A DNA stretch of 64,000 nt, from NCBI RefSeq assembly GCF_036711975.1, contig NC_091973.1, positions 14,942,001 through 15,006,000 on the forward strand. The letters are read 5' to 3'. Position 1 is the first letter of the stretch. Every line of letters begins with the position of its first letter. The notes beneath the pieces were generated by a model, which had not been told where the DNA came from, did no database searches, and saw only the letters and a list, made by a program, of their open reading frames with translations. Source of the DNA: Onthophagus taurus (lineage: Eukaryota > Arthropoda > Insecta > Coleoptera > Scarabaeidae). The position numbers and the translations under genes are program-made. This document shows positions 52,525 to 62,277 of this stretch, in pieces.

Positions 52525-53516
52525 TTATGATATAACGCCGCTCTCCTTCAGTTCTTCTATAATGGATGTGATTTCATTAATATGGGAATTGTTTCCTGCC
52601 GCATGTGAACCGTACAACAATTTCAATCGATCTACCAATTCGTTAACATCATCCCAATATTTATCCTCAATGATTTTCGAGTTCACTTCAAGATGTCGTC
52701 CGGGTATTAATCCACCCCCCGACTTATTAAATGTAAATAAAGGTTTAATAATTTTAGTATACTTGTACGATTTATTTCCAACTATAGGACCCGTAAAATT
52801 TCGCTTATGCGCACCCGTATACGCTAGAACAGATTTGTAACGTTGTAGATCCTCTTCGGTATAGTTCGTAGGTCGTTTTAACTGTATAAGTTCATATAAC
52901 CCCGTAGAGGCTTGTATGCGTTTTTCGCCTCCGAGAACAATATGAGAAGGTTTAAACTGGACAGTCTTCGATCCAATCATCCAATCGTTTTCATCAGGAT
53001 CATAACGTATACCCATTCTCTCATCAATTTCTCCTCTTTTACCAAACGTATAATATAAATCACGAATTTGATTCGGTAGATTTTCTATAGGTAAATCCTC
53101 CGCCTTCAATTTTTGTTTTGCATCCGGCGGCGTTTTAAATTCATCATCACTTTCAGGAAAAGTTAATTTTTTCCTAAATGCAGGAGTTTTAAAATCGGTT
53201 TCATCAAATGTCGTTTTAACGTCAACACCGACATCATCGGTAGGGGGTAGTGTCGATGGTAATGTACAGAAGAAGAAGAAGAAGGTTTCACTTCACTTAA
53301 TTTATAAGTTATATCTTTTAATGAATCGCTTAAAGGCTGATGTAGTTTAGCGATAAGACGGTCATCGTTTTCTCGACCGAGTTTAAGCGCTAAATATTTT
53401 TTCTTAATAGTATTTGTTATGTTAATTATAGCTTTATCTCTCTCACGTATGGAACGCTTAGTCATTTCATCGTTATGTGACATGCTTACTCTCACAAATA
53501 CCAGATAAGAATGCAA
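52525..53516 (-). pseudogene. Conserved Polinton protein of unknown function, frameshifted
   Basis: Two overlapping-context frames: 53516-53163 (helical, ERDKAIINITNTIKKKYLALK, then a Ser-rich linker) and 53109-52525 (MIGSKTVQF, STGLYELIQLKRPTNYTEEDL, YKSVLAYTGAHKRN, and a Gly-rich GGGLIPGR). The second part is a motif I know from many arthropod Polinton-associated proteins, perhaps Pfam DUF8207, which I cannot verify. About 50 bases and one or more frameshifts separate the parts near 53230. The Asp-rich N-terminal helices suggest oligomerisation. Its role, possibly virion assembly, is unknown. Confidence 0.6.
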
Positions 53517-53519
53517 TAA

Positions 53520-54239
53520 TTTAGTCCGGGTAAATAAATTTATCCATTCCTATACGATACCTTCCATCCTTTACTTCAAAATTTTTCATAATAATCATAG
53601 GGTTATATTTATCATCATTCCAACACCGTTTACAAGCGTCCTTGAAAACATCAAACTTCATGTCGGTGTTAACGTGTTCATCATACACATGTTTTAAATT
53701 AACCTCATCTTGTTTGAATAGAATTAAGACGTTTGCATTGTCTCGTATTAGGTGTTTAGGTATCCGCGTATAGGTTTCGAATCAATATTATTATGTCGTC
53801 CCATACAGAAAAATGATCGAATCTTATCCTGTTTATCGCAAGCTACATCGTCAAATATGAAAATTGAGTTTTGTTTAGCTTCAGACGGATCTATAACGGC
53901 ATCATTATTGATGAATCTATAAAGTCCTATTTCGGGTAACTGTTTCATAATCATTTCTAAAAATTCATATTTCGGTTGATGTAAAGATTTTGAGTATATA
54001 TAAATATTTTCAAAATTTAAACCATTTTTATCGAAAATCAGATTTAACATCAAATTGGTTTTCCCACATCCGCTCGGACCGCATACTATTGCTCGTATAC
54101 TGTTCGGTATGAGATCGCCATGTCTACGACTGGTTATCGGTTTCATCATCGTTAACCGATCGAGATCGGTTAATGACATTGTGAGAGATGGGTGTTGCAC
54201 TACACGCATTATGAAACTAAAATGAGTTTTAATCTTCAT
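53520..54239 (-). pseudogene. ATP: Polinton FtsK/HerA-type packaging ATPase
   Basis: Walker A GPSGCGKTNL (near residue 54) and Walker B IFIFDDV (near residue 130) are both clear, in a frame of 163 codons from ATG 54239. The C-terminal portion (about 53745-53520) continues in another frame after a shift near 53755, with helical, basic sequence. In Polintons and adintoviruses this enzyme pumps DNA into capsids. An alternative start, MRVVQHPS, lies 10 codons in. The frameshift removes about 75 residues, so it is probably non-functional. Confidence 0.88.
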
Positions 54240-54286
54240 GTGCGGGTATATAAGGGATGTGAAAACGTAAACCGCATCAGTTGAGT
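54240..54286 (+). promoter_or_regulatory. Divergent promoter between ATPase and virion genes
   Basis: Only 47 bases separate the divergent genes. GGGTATATAAGGG at 54244-54256 is a TATA box, and GCATCAGTTG at 54273-54282 is an initiator-like site about 28 bases downstream, so it would drive the rightward row. The ATPase ATG lies at its left edge. The leftward start was not found. Confidence 0.6.
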
Positions 54287-54724
54287 ATGCTGTTTACTCA
54301 AGATAGTACGTCTGCGACGGCGGGAGGAAGCGGAATACTTAATACACTTATCAATAAACTACCCGTTGAGTTACACGTTCCAGGCTATCAATTTTGTGGA
54401 CCAGGAACAAAATTGAAGAAACGTTTGGCGAGAGGTGATAAAGGAATAAATCCATTAGATCGGGCTTGTAGAGAGCACGATATATCGTACTCGGAAAATA
54501 ATTCTTTAGAACAACGTCACATGGCCGATAGACGTTTGGAGGAAAACGCTTGGGAGAGAGTGAAAGCGGAAGATTCGACATTGGGGGAAAAAGCATCAGC
54601 TTGGTTAGTTACAAACGCTATGAAAGTGAAACGAAAATTGGGAATGGGTCATAAGGGACAAAAAATAATTAAAAGATTAAAAGATAAAAAAATAAACCGA
54701 TTGCATTTAAAAGCGTGTTGGTAA
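54287..54724 (+). CDS. Phospholipase-A2-like protein (Polinton)
   Basis: A frame of 145 codons from ATG 54287, just after the TATA/initiator pair. Residues 30-45 hold the calcium-loop-like YQFCGPGT, and 56-68 the active-site pattern DRACREHDISY (His64, Asp65, Tyr68), the signature of parvovirus VP1-type and venom-type phospholipase A2. The rest is basic and helical (ITKKAKGV-like clusters are absent; KVKRKLGMGHKGQKIIKRL is present). In virion proteins this domain helps particles escape endosomes; that role here is inference. It overlaps the next frame by 10 bases. No damage seen. Confidence 0.78.
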   Translation: MLFTQDSTSATAGGSGILNTLINKLPVELHVPGYQFCGPGTKLKKRLARGDKGINPLDRACREHDISYSENNSLEQRHMADRRLEENAWERVKAEDSTLGEKASAWLVTNAMKVKRKLGMGHKGQKIIKRLKDKKINRLHLKACW

Positions 54725-55128
54725 AGCAAATCGCTAAAGATTTACCCAAAACAACAGATAATTTACGGGAAGCGGCTAGATTAGCTTTGAAAAGTGCTCG
54801 TATAGCTGTTAAATCCGCGGGTGGAAAGAAAAAAGTAAAAATTCCGCGTACAATCCCATTACCTATTACAAGTGGTGGTATACTACCGATATTACCAGCC
54901 ATATTTGCCAGACTATCAGCTCTCGGAGCGTTATCAGGCAGCGCGGCTGGTGTGTATCGTGTGGTGAAGAGTGGTCAAGAGGCTAACGAGAAGTTAAAAG
55001 AAGCTGAACGACACAATAAGGCGATGGAAGCTATCGCGATTGACGAAACCGGAAGTGGGCTTTATATTAAAAAGTATAAAAAAGGATTGGGTTTATATTT
55101 AAGTAAAAAGCAACAAAAAAACTTTTAA
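54715..55128 (+). CDS. pX-like small virion protein with hydrophobic segment
   Basis: A 137-aa frame: basic N-terminus (KSARIAVKSAGGKKKVK), then IPLPITSGGILPILPAIFARL and ALGALSGSAAGVYRVV, a long weakly hydrophobic, glycine/alanine-rich stretch. A charged helix and the repeated tail GLYIKKYKKGLGLYL follow. Proteins of this layout in Polintons and adintoviruses are likened to adenovirus pX or pVI, which act on DNA or membranes; I infer the same. It starts within the last codons of the phospholipase frame, and its end is close to the protease. Confidence 0.65.
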   Translation: MLVKQIAKDLPKTTDNLREAARLALKSARIAVKSAGGKKKVKIPRTIPLPITSGGILPILPAIFARLSALGALSGSAAGVYRVVKSGQEANEKLKEAERHNKAMEAIAIDETGSGLYIKKYKKGLGLYLSKKQQKNF

Positions 55129-55500
55129 CTAGGCTACCTAATAGACCTCTAACAAATCTCGATATAATAAAATACGCTAAAACACTCAAAATTCCAAATT
55201 TTCGCGGAGTGTATATGCGAAATGGATTGCCTAAAGAAGGTCCTAAATATTATGAGTCAGCTGTTGTAAATTTAGATGATCACCGAGGTAGCGGAACCCA
55301 TTGGGTAGCCTATAAAAAATTTGGCAATAGAGTGTTATATTTCGACAGTTATGGAGATCTAAAACCACCTAAAGAACTTTTAAAATACTTTAAAAAAATG
55401 TTTAATTGAGTATAACCACGATAATTCAAAAGGATAACCCGTATAACTGCGGTCAATTATGTATAAATTTCCTAGTTAACATAAGAAATAACTCATTTGA
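55105..55500 (+). pseudogene. PRO: Polinton adenain-like cysteine protease
   Basis: Residues with the signature RLPNRPLTNLDIIKYAK (about 55128-55180) lead to GTHWVAYKKFGN (His, about 55292) and YFDSYGDLKPP (Asp, about 55343). The catalytic Cys in NPYNCGQLCINF (about 55436-55470) lies in another frame, after a shift near 55405. There is no ATG for the N-terminal part: the frame is open only from 55107. The active-site residues are all present but divided. It matures virion proteins in related viruses. The first part overlaps the pX-like gene by about 20 bases. Confidence 0.8.
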
Positions 55501-56196
55501 GTGAAAATGTCACAGACGTTCACACTGGTCAGTACAAAAAGCGAAATCTCCGAAGACTATTATCCGCCTATAGAATTAGACCCTAACTCAAGTTACTCGC
55601 TGGGTCTTATTGGATTTTATACGTATAACGGTATACCAAACATTGAACAAGGAGTAAATGATAAATTTTACTTTACTGAAAAATTCCCCATTAATAAAAG
55701 CCGACAATCGATTGTAGCGGCGGAGCCATTACCACAGGAAATCAAAATTCCTACTGGTGCATATGAAATAACGGACATTGAGAAATTTTTACAAAAGAGA
55801 TTTTACGTCGTATCGGATTGAATACGGTTGATGATCCTGAAAATTTTTTTTCACTCAAGGCTAACAATAACACCTTGCAGTGTGAAATAAAAAGCGATTA
55901 TTTAGAGATAGATTTCTCTCAACCAAATACGATAGCTTCTATATTGGGGTTTTCCAATCGTAAACTAGATGTATCGATAAAGCATAAATCAGATCTTCCG
56001 GTAAATATAATACGTGTGACATCCGTTCGAGTGGAATGTAATATAATTTCTGGCTCGTATTACAATAACAAATTATCTCACACGCTATATGAATTCGCTC
56101 CAACTGTGGATCCTGGTTTCAGTATAAATATAGAGCCAAGGAACCCCATTTACTTATCAGTGGACACCGATCGTCCGATATCGAACATTACACTAA

Positions 56197-58616
56197 CAAG
56201 GGAAGTATCAGAACTGTCCCTCACCGATTTTGTTGAAATTTGGTACAGCGATAGTATGGCCAAAAATAAGGTTTACGTATTTTTTTATACGTGCTAATAA
56301 AGCCCCTGGGGCGAGTTATAAGGGTTGGAAATCGGGGCGAAATATATATATTCGCTTATAGGCTGAAAACGAAAATAGCTATCGAAATGTGGTAAATGTA
56401 AACTGATATTCATTTTCAAAGAGCTTTCCATTGATATATCACACATATACCTGAGGGCTTCAGGGGGTAAACTACCCCTCGTTTTTTGGAATATTTTAAA
56501 AACTACCCTGTCGATTTTGGCGATATTATGTGTCCTTATAGTACGTTTAAAAATATTAATGACGTGTTTTTTCTTATTTGCCTCTGACCATCCCCTGCAA
56601 AATTACGGGGTATGATAGATAACCCCTTTCCTTAAGAATAATGTGATAAACTGTTACACTTTTGAACAATATTTTGAAGAAAACCATAAATTAGTTGTAA
56701 ATTAAGATTTACGCAGTAAAATAAACCCTATACGACATTAAGGGGTGGCTGGGGTTGGTACCCCTAGCCACACCAAAAATTAAAATTTTTTTGCGAAAAT
56801 TGTTTGTCGATTTTGGTGTAATTTACCACGATGATTTCTTTATACGTTAGGTAGTACTATTGTAAGAACTTACAAGGGTTAGAAGTGTGGGGTAGAAAAT
56901 ATACTTTCGCTAATAACTTTCATACTCCTACAGAAAAAGCTTTTTTATCCTTATTCTATTTAAATAACACAAAAGTTAGGATAATTATATAGATATTTAT
57001 TAATAATGAGTTAAAAAGCAACTGAAAAAAATGGTTAAGTATCACAAATTGTATTCTACATTGTTAGTTTAGTTTTTTTTTTAATTTATTTTTATTTAAT
57101 TTATTTTAATCATTGTTTCTATCAGTTGTCTTCAATCTGAGGGTAATAAATACAATGTTCAAAGCAGATAATATATTCCTTTTAGCATCAAAGTCTGGTA
57201 CACTGCCTTGTGCTCATATGAAAAATTGGCTACAAAATGTCTATTTCCCAAACACCGGACCCAAATTATTACTATTACTGGATTTTTGGAGTGACCACTG
57301 CCCTGAAATTATTAGTGAACAAACTTCATCGGATGTTAAGTTTAAATATTTGTCTATACCTGCAGGGACAACAGGTCAAATTCAACCTGGATGTATTTGG
57401 CTTTAGAAATTTCATTACAAGATTTTCTGATCAAGTTATTCTCTACCAGTACGATGTCAATTTGCATCAGCGAGATAATATTTTAAAATTGCAATCCTTA
57501 ACGCATAACCAGTTATCTTCCCCACGATTTATTATTGTTTTTAAATACGCCTGGTTTGCATCTGGATGTATAGAGGAGAGACCAGAACAGTTTGAACATC
57601 CCGTGGTGGTTTGCTTTTCCAATGAAAAACCTACGTGCGATATCTGTGGAGATATAGCTGTTATAACTTGTGCATGGTGTAAACAATCTTTGTGTTTAAA
57701 ACATTTTTTCCATGATTTTCATTATTGCCAATAATATATTGTATAAAAAAAGTTAAAAAAAAGAAGTTAAATTAATAACGTAGCACAATTTGTGATAGTC
57801 AACCATTCTTTTGTCAGTTACTTTTTAACTCATTATTAATACATATTTATATAATTATCCTAACTTTTGTGTTATTTAAATAGAATAAGGATAAAAAACA
57901 TTTTTCTGTAGGAGCATGAAAGTTATTAGTGAAAATATATTTTCTACCCCAAACTTCCAACCCTTGTAAGTTCTTGCAATAGTACTATCTAACGTATAAA
58001 ATTACACCAAAATCGACAAACAATTTTCTTAAAAAAATTTAATTTTTGGGGTGGTTAACCCCAGCCACCCCTTAATGTCATATAGGGTTTATTTTACTGC
58101 GTAAATCTTAATTTACAACTAATTTATAGTTTTCTTCAAAATATTGTTCAAAAGTGTAACAGTTTGTCACATTATTCTTAAGGAAAGGGGTTATCTATCA
58201 TACCCCGTAACTTTGCAGGGGATGGTCAGAGGTAAATAAGAAAAAACACGTCATCAATATTTTTAAACGTACTATAAGGATACATAGTATCGCCAAAATC
58301 GACAGGGTAGTTTTTAAAATATTCCAAAAAACGAGGGGTAGTTTACCCCCTGAAGCCCTCAGATAAATGTGTGATATATCAATGGAAAGCTCTTTGAAAA
58401 TGAATATCAGTTTACATTTACCACATTTCGATAGCTATTTTCGTTTTCAGCCTATAAGCGAATATATATATTTCGCCCCGATTTCCAACCCTTATAACTC
58501 GCCCCAGGGGCTTTATTAGCACGTATAAAAAAATACGTAAACCTTATTTTTGACCATACTATAGCTGTACCAAATTTCAACAAAATCGGTGAGGGACAGT
58601 TCTGATACTTCCCTTG
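56197..58616. mobile_element. DNA transposon with 0.84-kb inverted repeats, inserted in the penton gene
   Basis: Boundaries are CAAGGGAAG...CTTCCCTTG, flanked by TAA on both sides (56194-56196 and 58617-58619), or TA if the first A belongs to the element. The inverted repeats are unusually long: 56197-57056 and 57783-58616, both AT-rich and carrying CCCCTTAATGTC-type motifs. The middle (57060-57780) holds a degenerate DDE-type transposase fragment on the plus strand. Removing the insert leaves the penton reading open across the junction, which supports the boundaries. Confidence 0.88.
57113..57734 (+). pseudogene. DDE transposase fragment with C-terminal Cys cluster
   Basis: Two overlapping frames. 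The first has LLLLLDFWSDHCPEI and YLSIPAGTTGQIQP, the second catalytic Asp and the loop of pogo/Tc1-type DDE transposases. It is followed in the second frame by FGFRNFITRF. The tail has regular Cys/His spacing, CDICGDIAVITCAWC followed by KQSLCLKHFFHDFHYC, perhaps a zinc fold. A 1-nt shift lies near 57390. The N-terminal half with the first Asp is missing, so the element could only move with help. Family assignment is tentative. Confidence 0.6.
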
Positions 58617-58701
58617 TAAGATTACTCGATCAGCGTGGTAAATTGGTAAACTTTCGTGGCGAAGAAACTGTTATTAGATTGGAATTAAAACGAACTTCAT
58701 A

Positions 58702-58908
58702 ATGGGGCTGTTGTTCCAATTAAAAGCCGCCGATCCTCAACAGCGATCATCTACCAAAAGAAAACAGTATAACTCAGGTGGAAAGAGGACATCTAGATCA
58801 GTTAAAAGAAAGACTTCATTGCGAGCGGACAACAGACGTTTTCTCGAGCAGTTGGGTTATCATGTCCACACAAAAGTTAAATATATACCGCGAACCCATC
58901 GTGGATAA
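58702..58908 (+). CDS. Small basic Polinton protein
   Basis: A 68-aa frame from ATG 58702, overlapping the penton stop. It is rich in Lys, Arg, Ser and Thr (KRKQYNSGGKRTSRSVKRKT), then LRADNRRFLEQLGY. Small basic peptides before the capsid gene occur in many Polintons; a DNA-binding or scaffold role is a guess. The capsid ATG (58862) lies inside its 3' end in another frame, giving a 47-base overlap. Confidence 0.55.
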   Translation: MGLLFQLKAADPQQRSSTKRKQYNSGGKRTSRSVKRKTSLRADNRRFLEQLGYHVHTKVKYIPRTHRG

Positions 58909-60093
58909 TTCGATCGCTAGAGAAGAGGTGCATAGTTATCATCCCTCCACAAATTCTTTTCAAAATAACGATATATTCACCATTGAACTGAACCAAGAAG
59001 ATGTTTTATTTTCGTTCTTCGAAAGTTATGTACGTATTGAGGGAGGTTACAAAGAAAAATTAAACGATCCAACTGATACTATCCAGCTAACGCACAACTT
59101 ACCAACATATCTATTTGAGTATATCGCATTTGAGCATAACGGTACTGAAATCGAACGGGTACGTGAACCCGGTTTAACATCATTGATTCGAACCCTACTT
59201 CAACAAAACGAAGTGAATGCAAATCTTTAGAAATAGCTGGTTTAAAATGGCCACCCGAAGGAAATTTGCCTACAGTTAGTGCGAACAAGGATTTCACGTT
59301 TCAAATCCCATTAAGTCATATTTTCGGATTATTTAGAGACTATAATCACGTTATGAGAGGTCGCTTCAAATTTAGATTTGTTAGAAGTCGTACTGACTCC
59401 AATTGTTATAAATCTACATCAAAAGCCGATTCTAGCACCGCAGAGTTTACTGTAAAAACGGTTACATTGTTGGCGAAACATGTGTACCCAAGCCCATCTA
59501 TAAAGATGAAACTGTTAGATGGCTTAAATAAAAACGCAAACATTCCCGTACCGTTTCGGAAGTGGTCTTTTTATGAGCTACCTTCAATGAGAAAGGGAAA
59601 TAAAGAGATTTGGTCGGTCACGTCAACAACTAACAGAGGTAGACCTCAATACGTTATAGTTGCATTCCAAACCAATCGAAAGGATCAGCCGAATTCAGAT
59701 TGTACACTTTTCGATCACTTGAACATTATAGATCTTAAAGTATATCCAAACTCATACTGCTATCTATTCGAGTCGATGAATTTGGAGTTTGCGAAAGAAA
59801 ATTATGTTGAACTATATAAAATGTATACCGAATTTCAACCGTATATTTGGGAAACATCTCGAAAACAACCGATTATGGATTTCGCAAGCTTTAAAAAGAG
59901 ACCTTTATTCGTGGTGGATACCACTAAGAATAACGATGAAGAAGCCGCCCCATCCGCATCATATGAGGTGCGTATCGAAATTCAAAGCGGTAAAGATTTT
60001 CAGCCTGATACAAAAGCATACTGTATACTACTCCAAGAATCCATGTATACGTACAAGCCTTTGAGTGGGGAGGTATCTGTAATTATAAATTAA
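58862..60093 (+). pseudogene. MCP: Major capsid protein (double jelly roll), frameshifted once
   Basis: From ATG 58862 the frame runs to a stop at 59228-59230 with IVDNSIAREEVHSYHP, FTIELNQEDV and YLFEYIAFEHNGTEIE. It resumes in another frame from about 59215 to 60093 with SANKDFTFQIPLSHIFGLF, a long loop region and TLFDHLNIIDLKVYPN. These are typical of Polinton/adintovirus hexon-like major capsid proteins, which form pseudo-hexameric shells. One frameshift near 59215 is the only visible lesion. The length (about 410 residues) is near the low end of the family's usual size. Confidence 0.88.
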
Positions 60094-60113
60094 ATTACAC
60101 ATGAGGTCATATG

Positions 60114-60605
60114 TTAGTTTACAATATGAAGTTCAAAATCGCGGTTGTAGACGTTCAGGGGTTTTACATCAATTCTAAATTCGAAGTTAAAGAATTTACT
60201 CTTGTGGATATCACCACCGACTACATAATACATTTACACTTAAAAGCTAGTATACCATTCCAACAGTTAAACGTTCGAGATCAAACATCAGTGAGATATT
60301 TGGAACGCAACCATCACAGGTTGCTATATAGCGATGGGTGGATAAATCAATCAGAATAAAATCAAATCATTTGAGATCAAATATTTGTTAAGGAAAATCA
60401 AAAGAAGCAGTTTTTGAAAACACGTAACAGCAATTCAATACTAACGGATATTGCGTTAGAATTTGCGGAAGAGGGTGAGACTAAATTAAATTCATCTAAC
60501 AATCAATGTTGGTTCCACACCGGCTCTCCAGCAGTATGTTCACAAAACAATGTATTAATTTTACAAAAATTTTTATATAATCACAATAATGTTACTTGTA
60601 TTTAA
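60114..60605 (+). pseudogene. Exonuclease-like/unknown Polinton protein, broken
   Basis: The frame from about 60114 has VVDVQGFYINSKFEVKEF, IPFQQLNVRDQTSVRYLERN and HHRLLYSDGW, in a pattern that I recall from small arthropod Polinton proteins with an RNase-H-like exonuclease flavour. Stops at 60357 and about 60372 break it. A second part in the same reading style (FVKENQKKQFLKTRNS, then CWFHTGSPAVCSQNNVLILQKF) follows to 60605. Key residues for catalysis cannot be named with confidence. The gene lies just after the capsid gene. Confidence 0.5.
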
Positions 60606-61092
60606 GTTGTAAATATAATAATTTTTAAATAAAAAATTGATTGTAGTTTTATTATTATAATAGTTGTGTTTAAACTTACTACTATTAAGAATGTTGACGA
60701 ATACTTGCGTTAAAAAATTATATTTATTTTAATTTAAACAAGTTTAAACATGTTGAAACAAGTGTTGGTGAGGTTCAATGAACTTTACTTAACTTCGGTG
60801 ATTTAATAATAAAAACTGCTTAATCTACATTTTAGATAACAATAACACCTGTGTGCGAATTGCATCATCCTTCTAGAAACTTCTATTACACAAAAACTGC
60901 TTAATTTGCATTTTAGATAACAATAACACCTGACGTGCGAATTGCATCATCCTTCTAGAAACTTCTATTACACATTTCCCCACCCCATTTTTTCATACAT
61001 ATAATTACATGTTCTAAATAATTTATTTAGTTTGACAGCTATTTCCAAGCTAACAGATTACGTTTTATTATTATTAATCTACGAAGCGAACC
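60606..61092 (+). promoter_or_regulatory. Repeated upstream module before the small gene at 61093
   Basis: From 60770, GTTCAATGAACTTTACT and CGGTGATTTAAT match the module before polB in inverted orientation. Then an 80-90-bp unit, with ACTGCTTAATYTRCATTTTAG and CATCATCCTTCTAGAAACTT, occurs twice in tandem (about 60820-60890 and 60893-60973). The dyad TTCTAGAA lies at 60871-60878 and 60953-60960, the last 133 bases before ATG 61093. Part of 60606-60760 is plain AT-rich sequence. Confidence 0.6.
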
Positions 61093-61398
61093 ATGTCTCG
61101 TCTAAGTCAATTGGGTCAGTGTAATTTCCCACCGAAAAAATCAATTTCTGAGCTTCAACCAGACACTCCATACCCGATTAAGTGCGCGAAACGGCTTAAA
61201 AAGTGTTCTTGGCCGTCCGTGGTACTTGAACTGGAGGCTGGATTCGTAATTTATTTACCAAGACGCATCGCAGAAGATATTACCGACGAAGAAATTATGA
61301 AACTTAGCAAAATGTCTATAATTTATAAGGGTGCAAAAGACATTGGTAAAACACACCCTGTATATTTATTGGATTTCGTCAAGAAGCTTGAAACGTAA
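61093..61398 (+). CDS. Small Polinton protein, paralogue of the TIR gene
   Basis: An intact 101-aa frame, MSRLSQLGQCNFPPKKSI at the start, with CSWPSVVLELEAGFVIYLP, IAEDITDEEIMKL and YKGAKDIGKTHPVYLLDFV. The paralogues in the TIRs share SVVVELEAG, KDVGKPKPAHIIEFVKK and the order in between. The pattern of short strands around a VxLELE core could be an OB-type fold that binds single-stranded DNA; this is speculative. It is the outermost unique gene on the right, 400 bases from the TIR. Confidence 0.65.
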   Translation: MSRLSQLGQCNFPPKKSISELQPDTPYPIKCAKRLKKCSWPSVVLELEAGFVIYLPRRIAEDITDEEIMKLSKMSIIYKGAKDIGKTHPVYLLDFVKKLET

Positions 61399-61800
61399 AA
61401 ACTTTCCGACCGATGACCCTGATGTTCATCTGTATTAATATAAATGTAATTGTATTATAAAAATTATATATACTTAAAAATTAAATAATAACAAATGTAT
61501 TTCTTAAACACATCATTTTGTTGTTTCTATTTCATCTTACAGCCATCAATTCAATCCGCTTAAATTCAAGTAAATAAGTAAGTTTTATATATTTCTTAAA
61601 CAAGCATTTTTTTTTGTTTGTATTTCCGTTCAACTGCTAGGCTTTTAATATTAAATTGAAAAGGTTTCGGTGGTTCAGTGGTTTATTGTCTTTAAAGTAT
61701 TTATATTTCACCTTCAAGCTATCGGTTCAATTCGCGTAAAATTAAATTAAATAAGTCTGTATTATATAGCTCGTTAATTTACATCACCACTGAGCCGCCG
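61399..61800. repeat. AT-rich spacer with inverted repeat
   Basis: No gene. GAAAAGGTTTCGGTGGTTCAGTGG at about 61659-61682 and CCACTGAGCCGCCGAAACCTTTTCC at about 61788-61812 form imperfect arms about 105 bases apart, with the second arm reaching the TIR edge. The inner TIR boundary therefore lies in a stem. Confidence 0.55.
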
Positions 61801-62277
61801 AAACCTTTTCCTTCTTTTATTTAAATGTATTTTTTTTTTCACGTACATCATTTTTGTTAATGAAAATGCATTAAAACAATTTTATAATTTGTATTATTTT
61901 TTTACTTTCTTAATATTAATTATATATATGTATAGCATTTCATTTAGGTCAATTATTCCATTGCTCAGCATTATTGCAGCCGCGCCACGCCGATTGTAAT
62001 TTGACACTTCCGCCGGCGAGGTGCATTGCACTTTACTTGGTGATGCGCCGCGCCGATTGTCGTAAGTTGACACTTCCGCCCCGGCGAGGAAAGCATTGTA
62101 TCGCGTAACTCATAATCAGTTTTACTTTAGAAACCGAACGTGTCAAACGTAAACCGCGCGCAATGTCTCGTAGTCGTCTCTGTGTTTTTCTTTTTTTCGG
62201 TCTTTGTGAGTTTAAACCAAAGAAAGAATTTTTTCGAAGTTGAGTTGGATTTACCCGTCAAACGTAAACCGCGCGCA

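Larger units (their letters stand above)
55507..58702 (+). pseudogene. Penton (minor capsid) gene, frameshifted and split by a transposon
   Basis: Single-jelly-roll vertex protein. The first frame runs from ATG 55507 to 55821, starting MSQTFTLVSTKSEISED, a common start of Polinton penton proteins. The reading shifts near 55818 to FFSLKANNNTLQCEI and continues to 56196, where a 2,420-bp DNA transposon interrupts it. The C-terminal piece (RLLDQRGKLVNF) resumes at 58619 and stops at TAA 58700-58702. That stop overlaps the next gene's ATG by one base. Motif order and position between protease and capsid support the call. Confidence 0.82.

Noticed and set aside
56197..56297. Last 34 codons of the penton frame (to 56297)
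   Set aside because: They lie inside the inserted DNA transposon and are not penton sequence.
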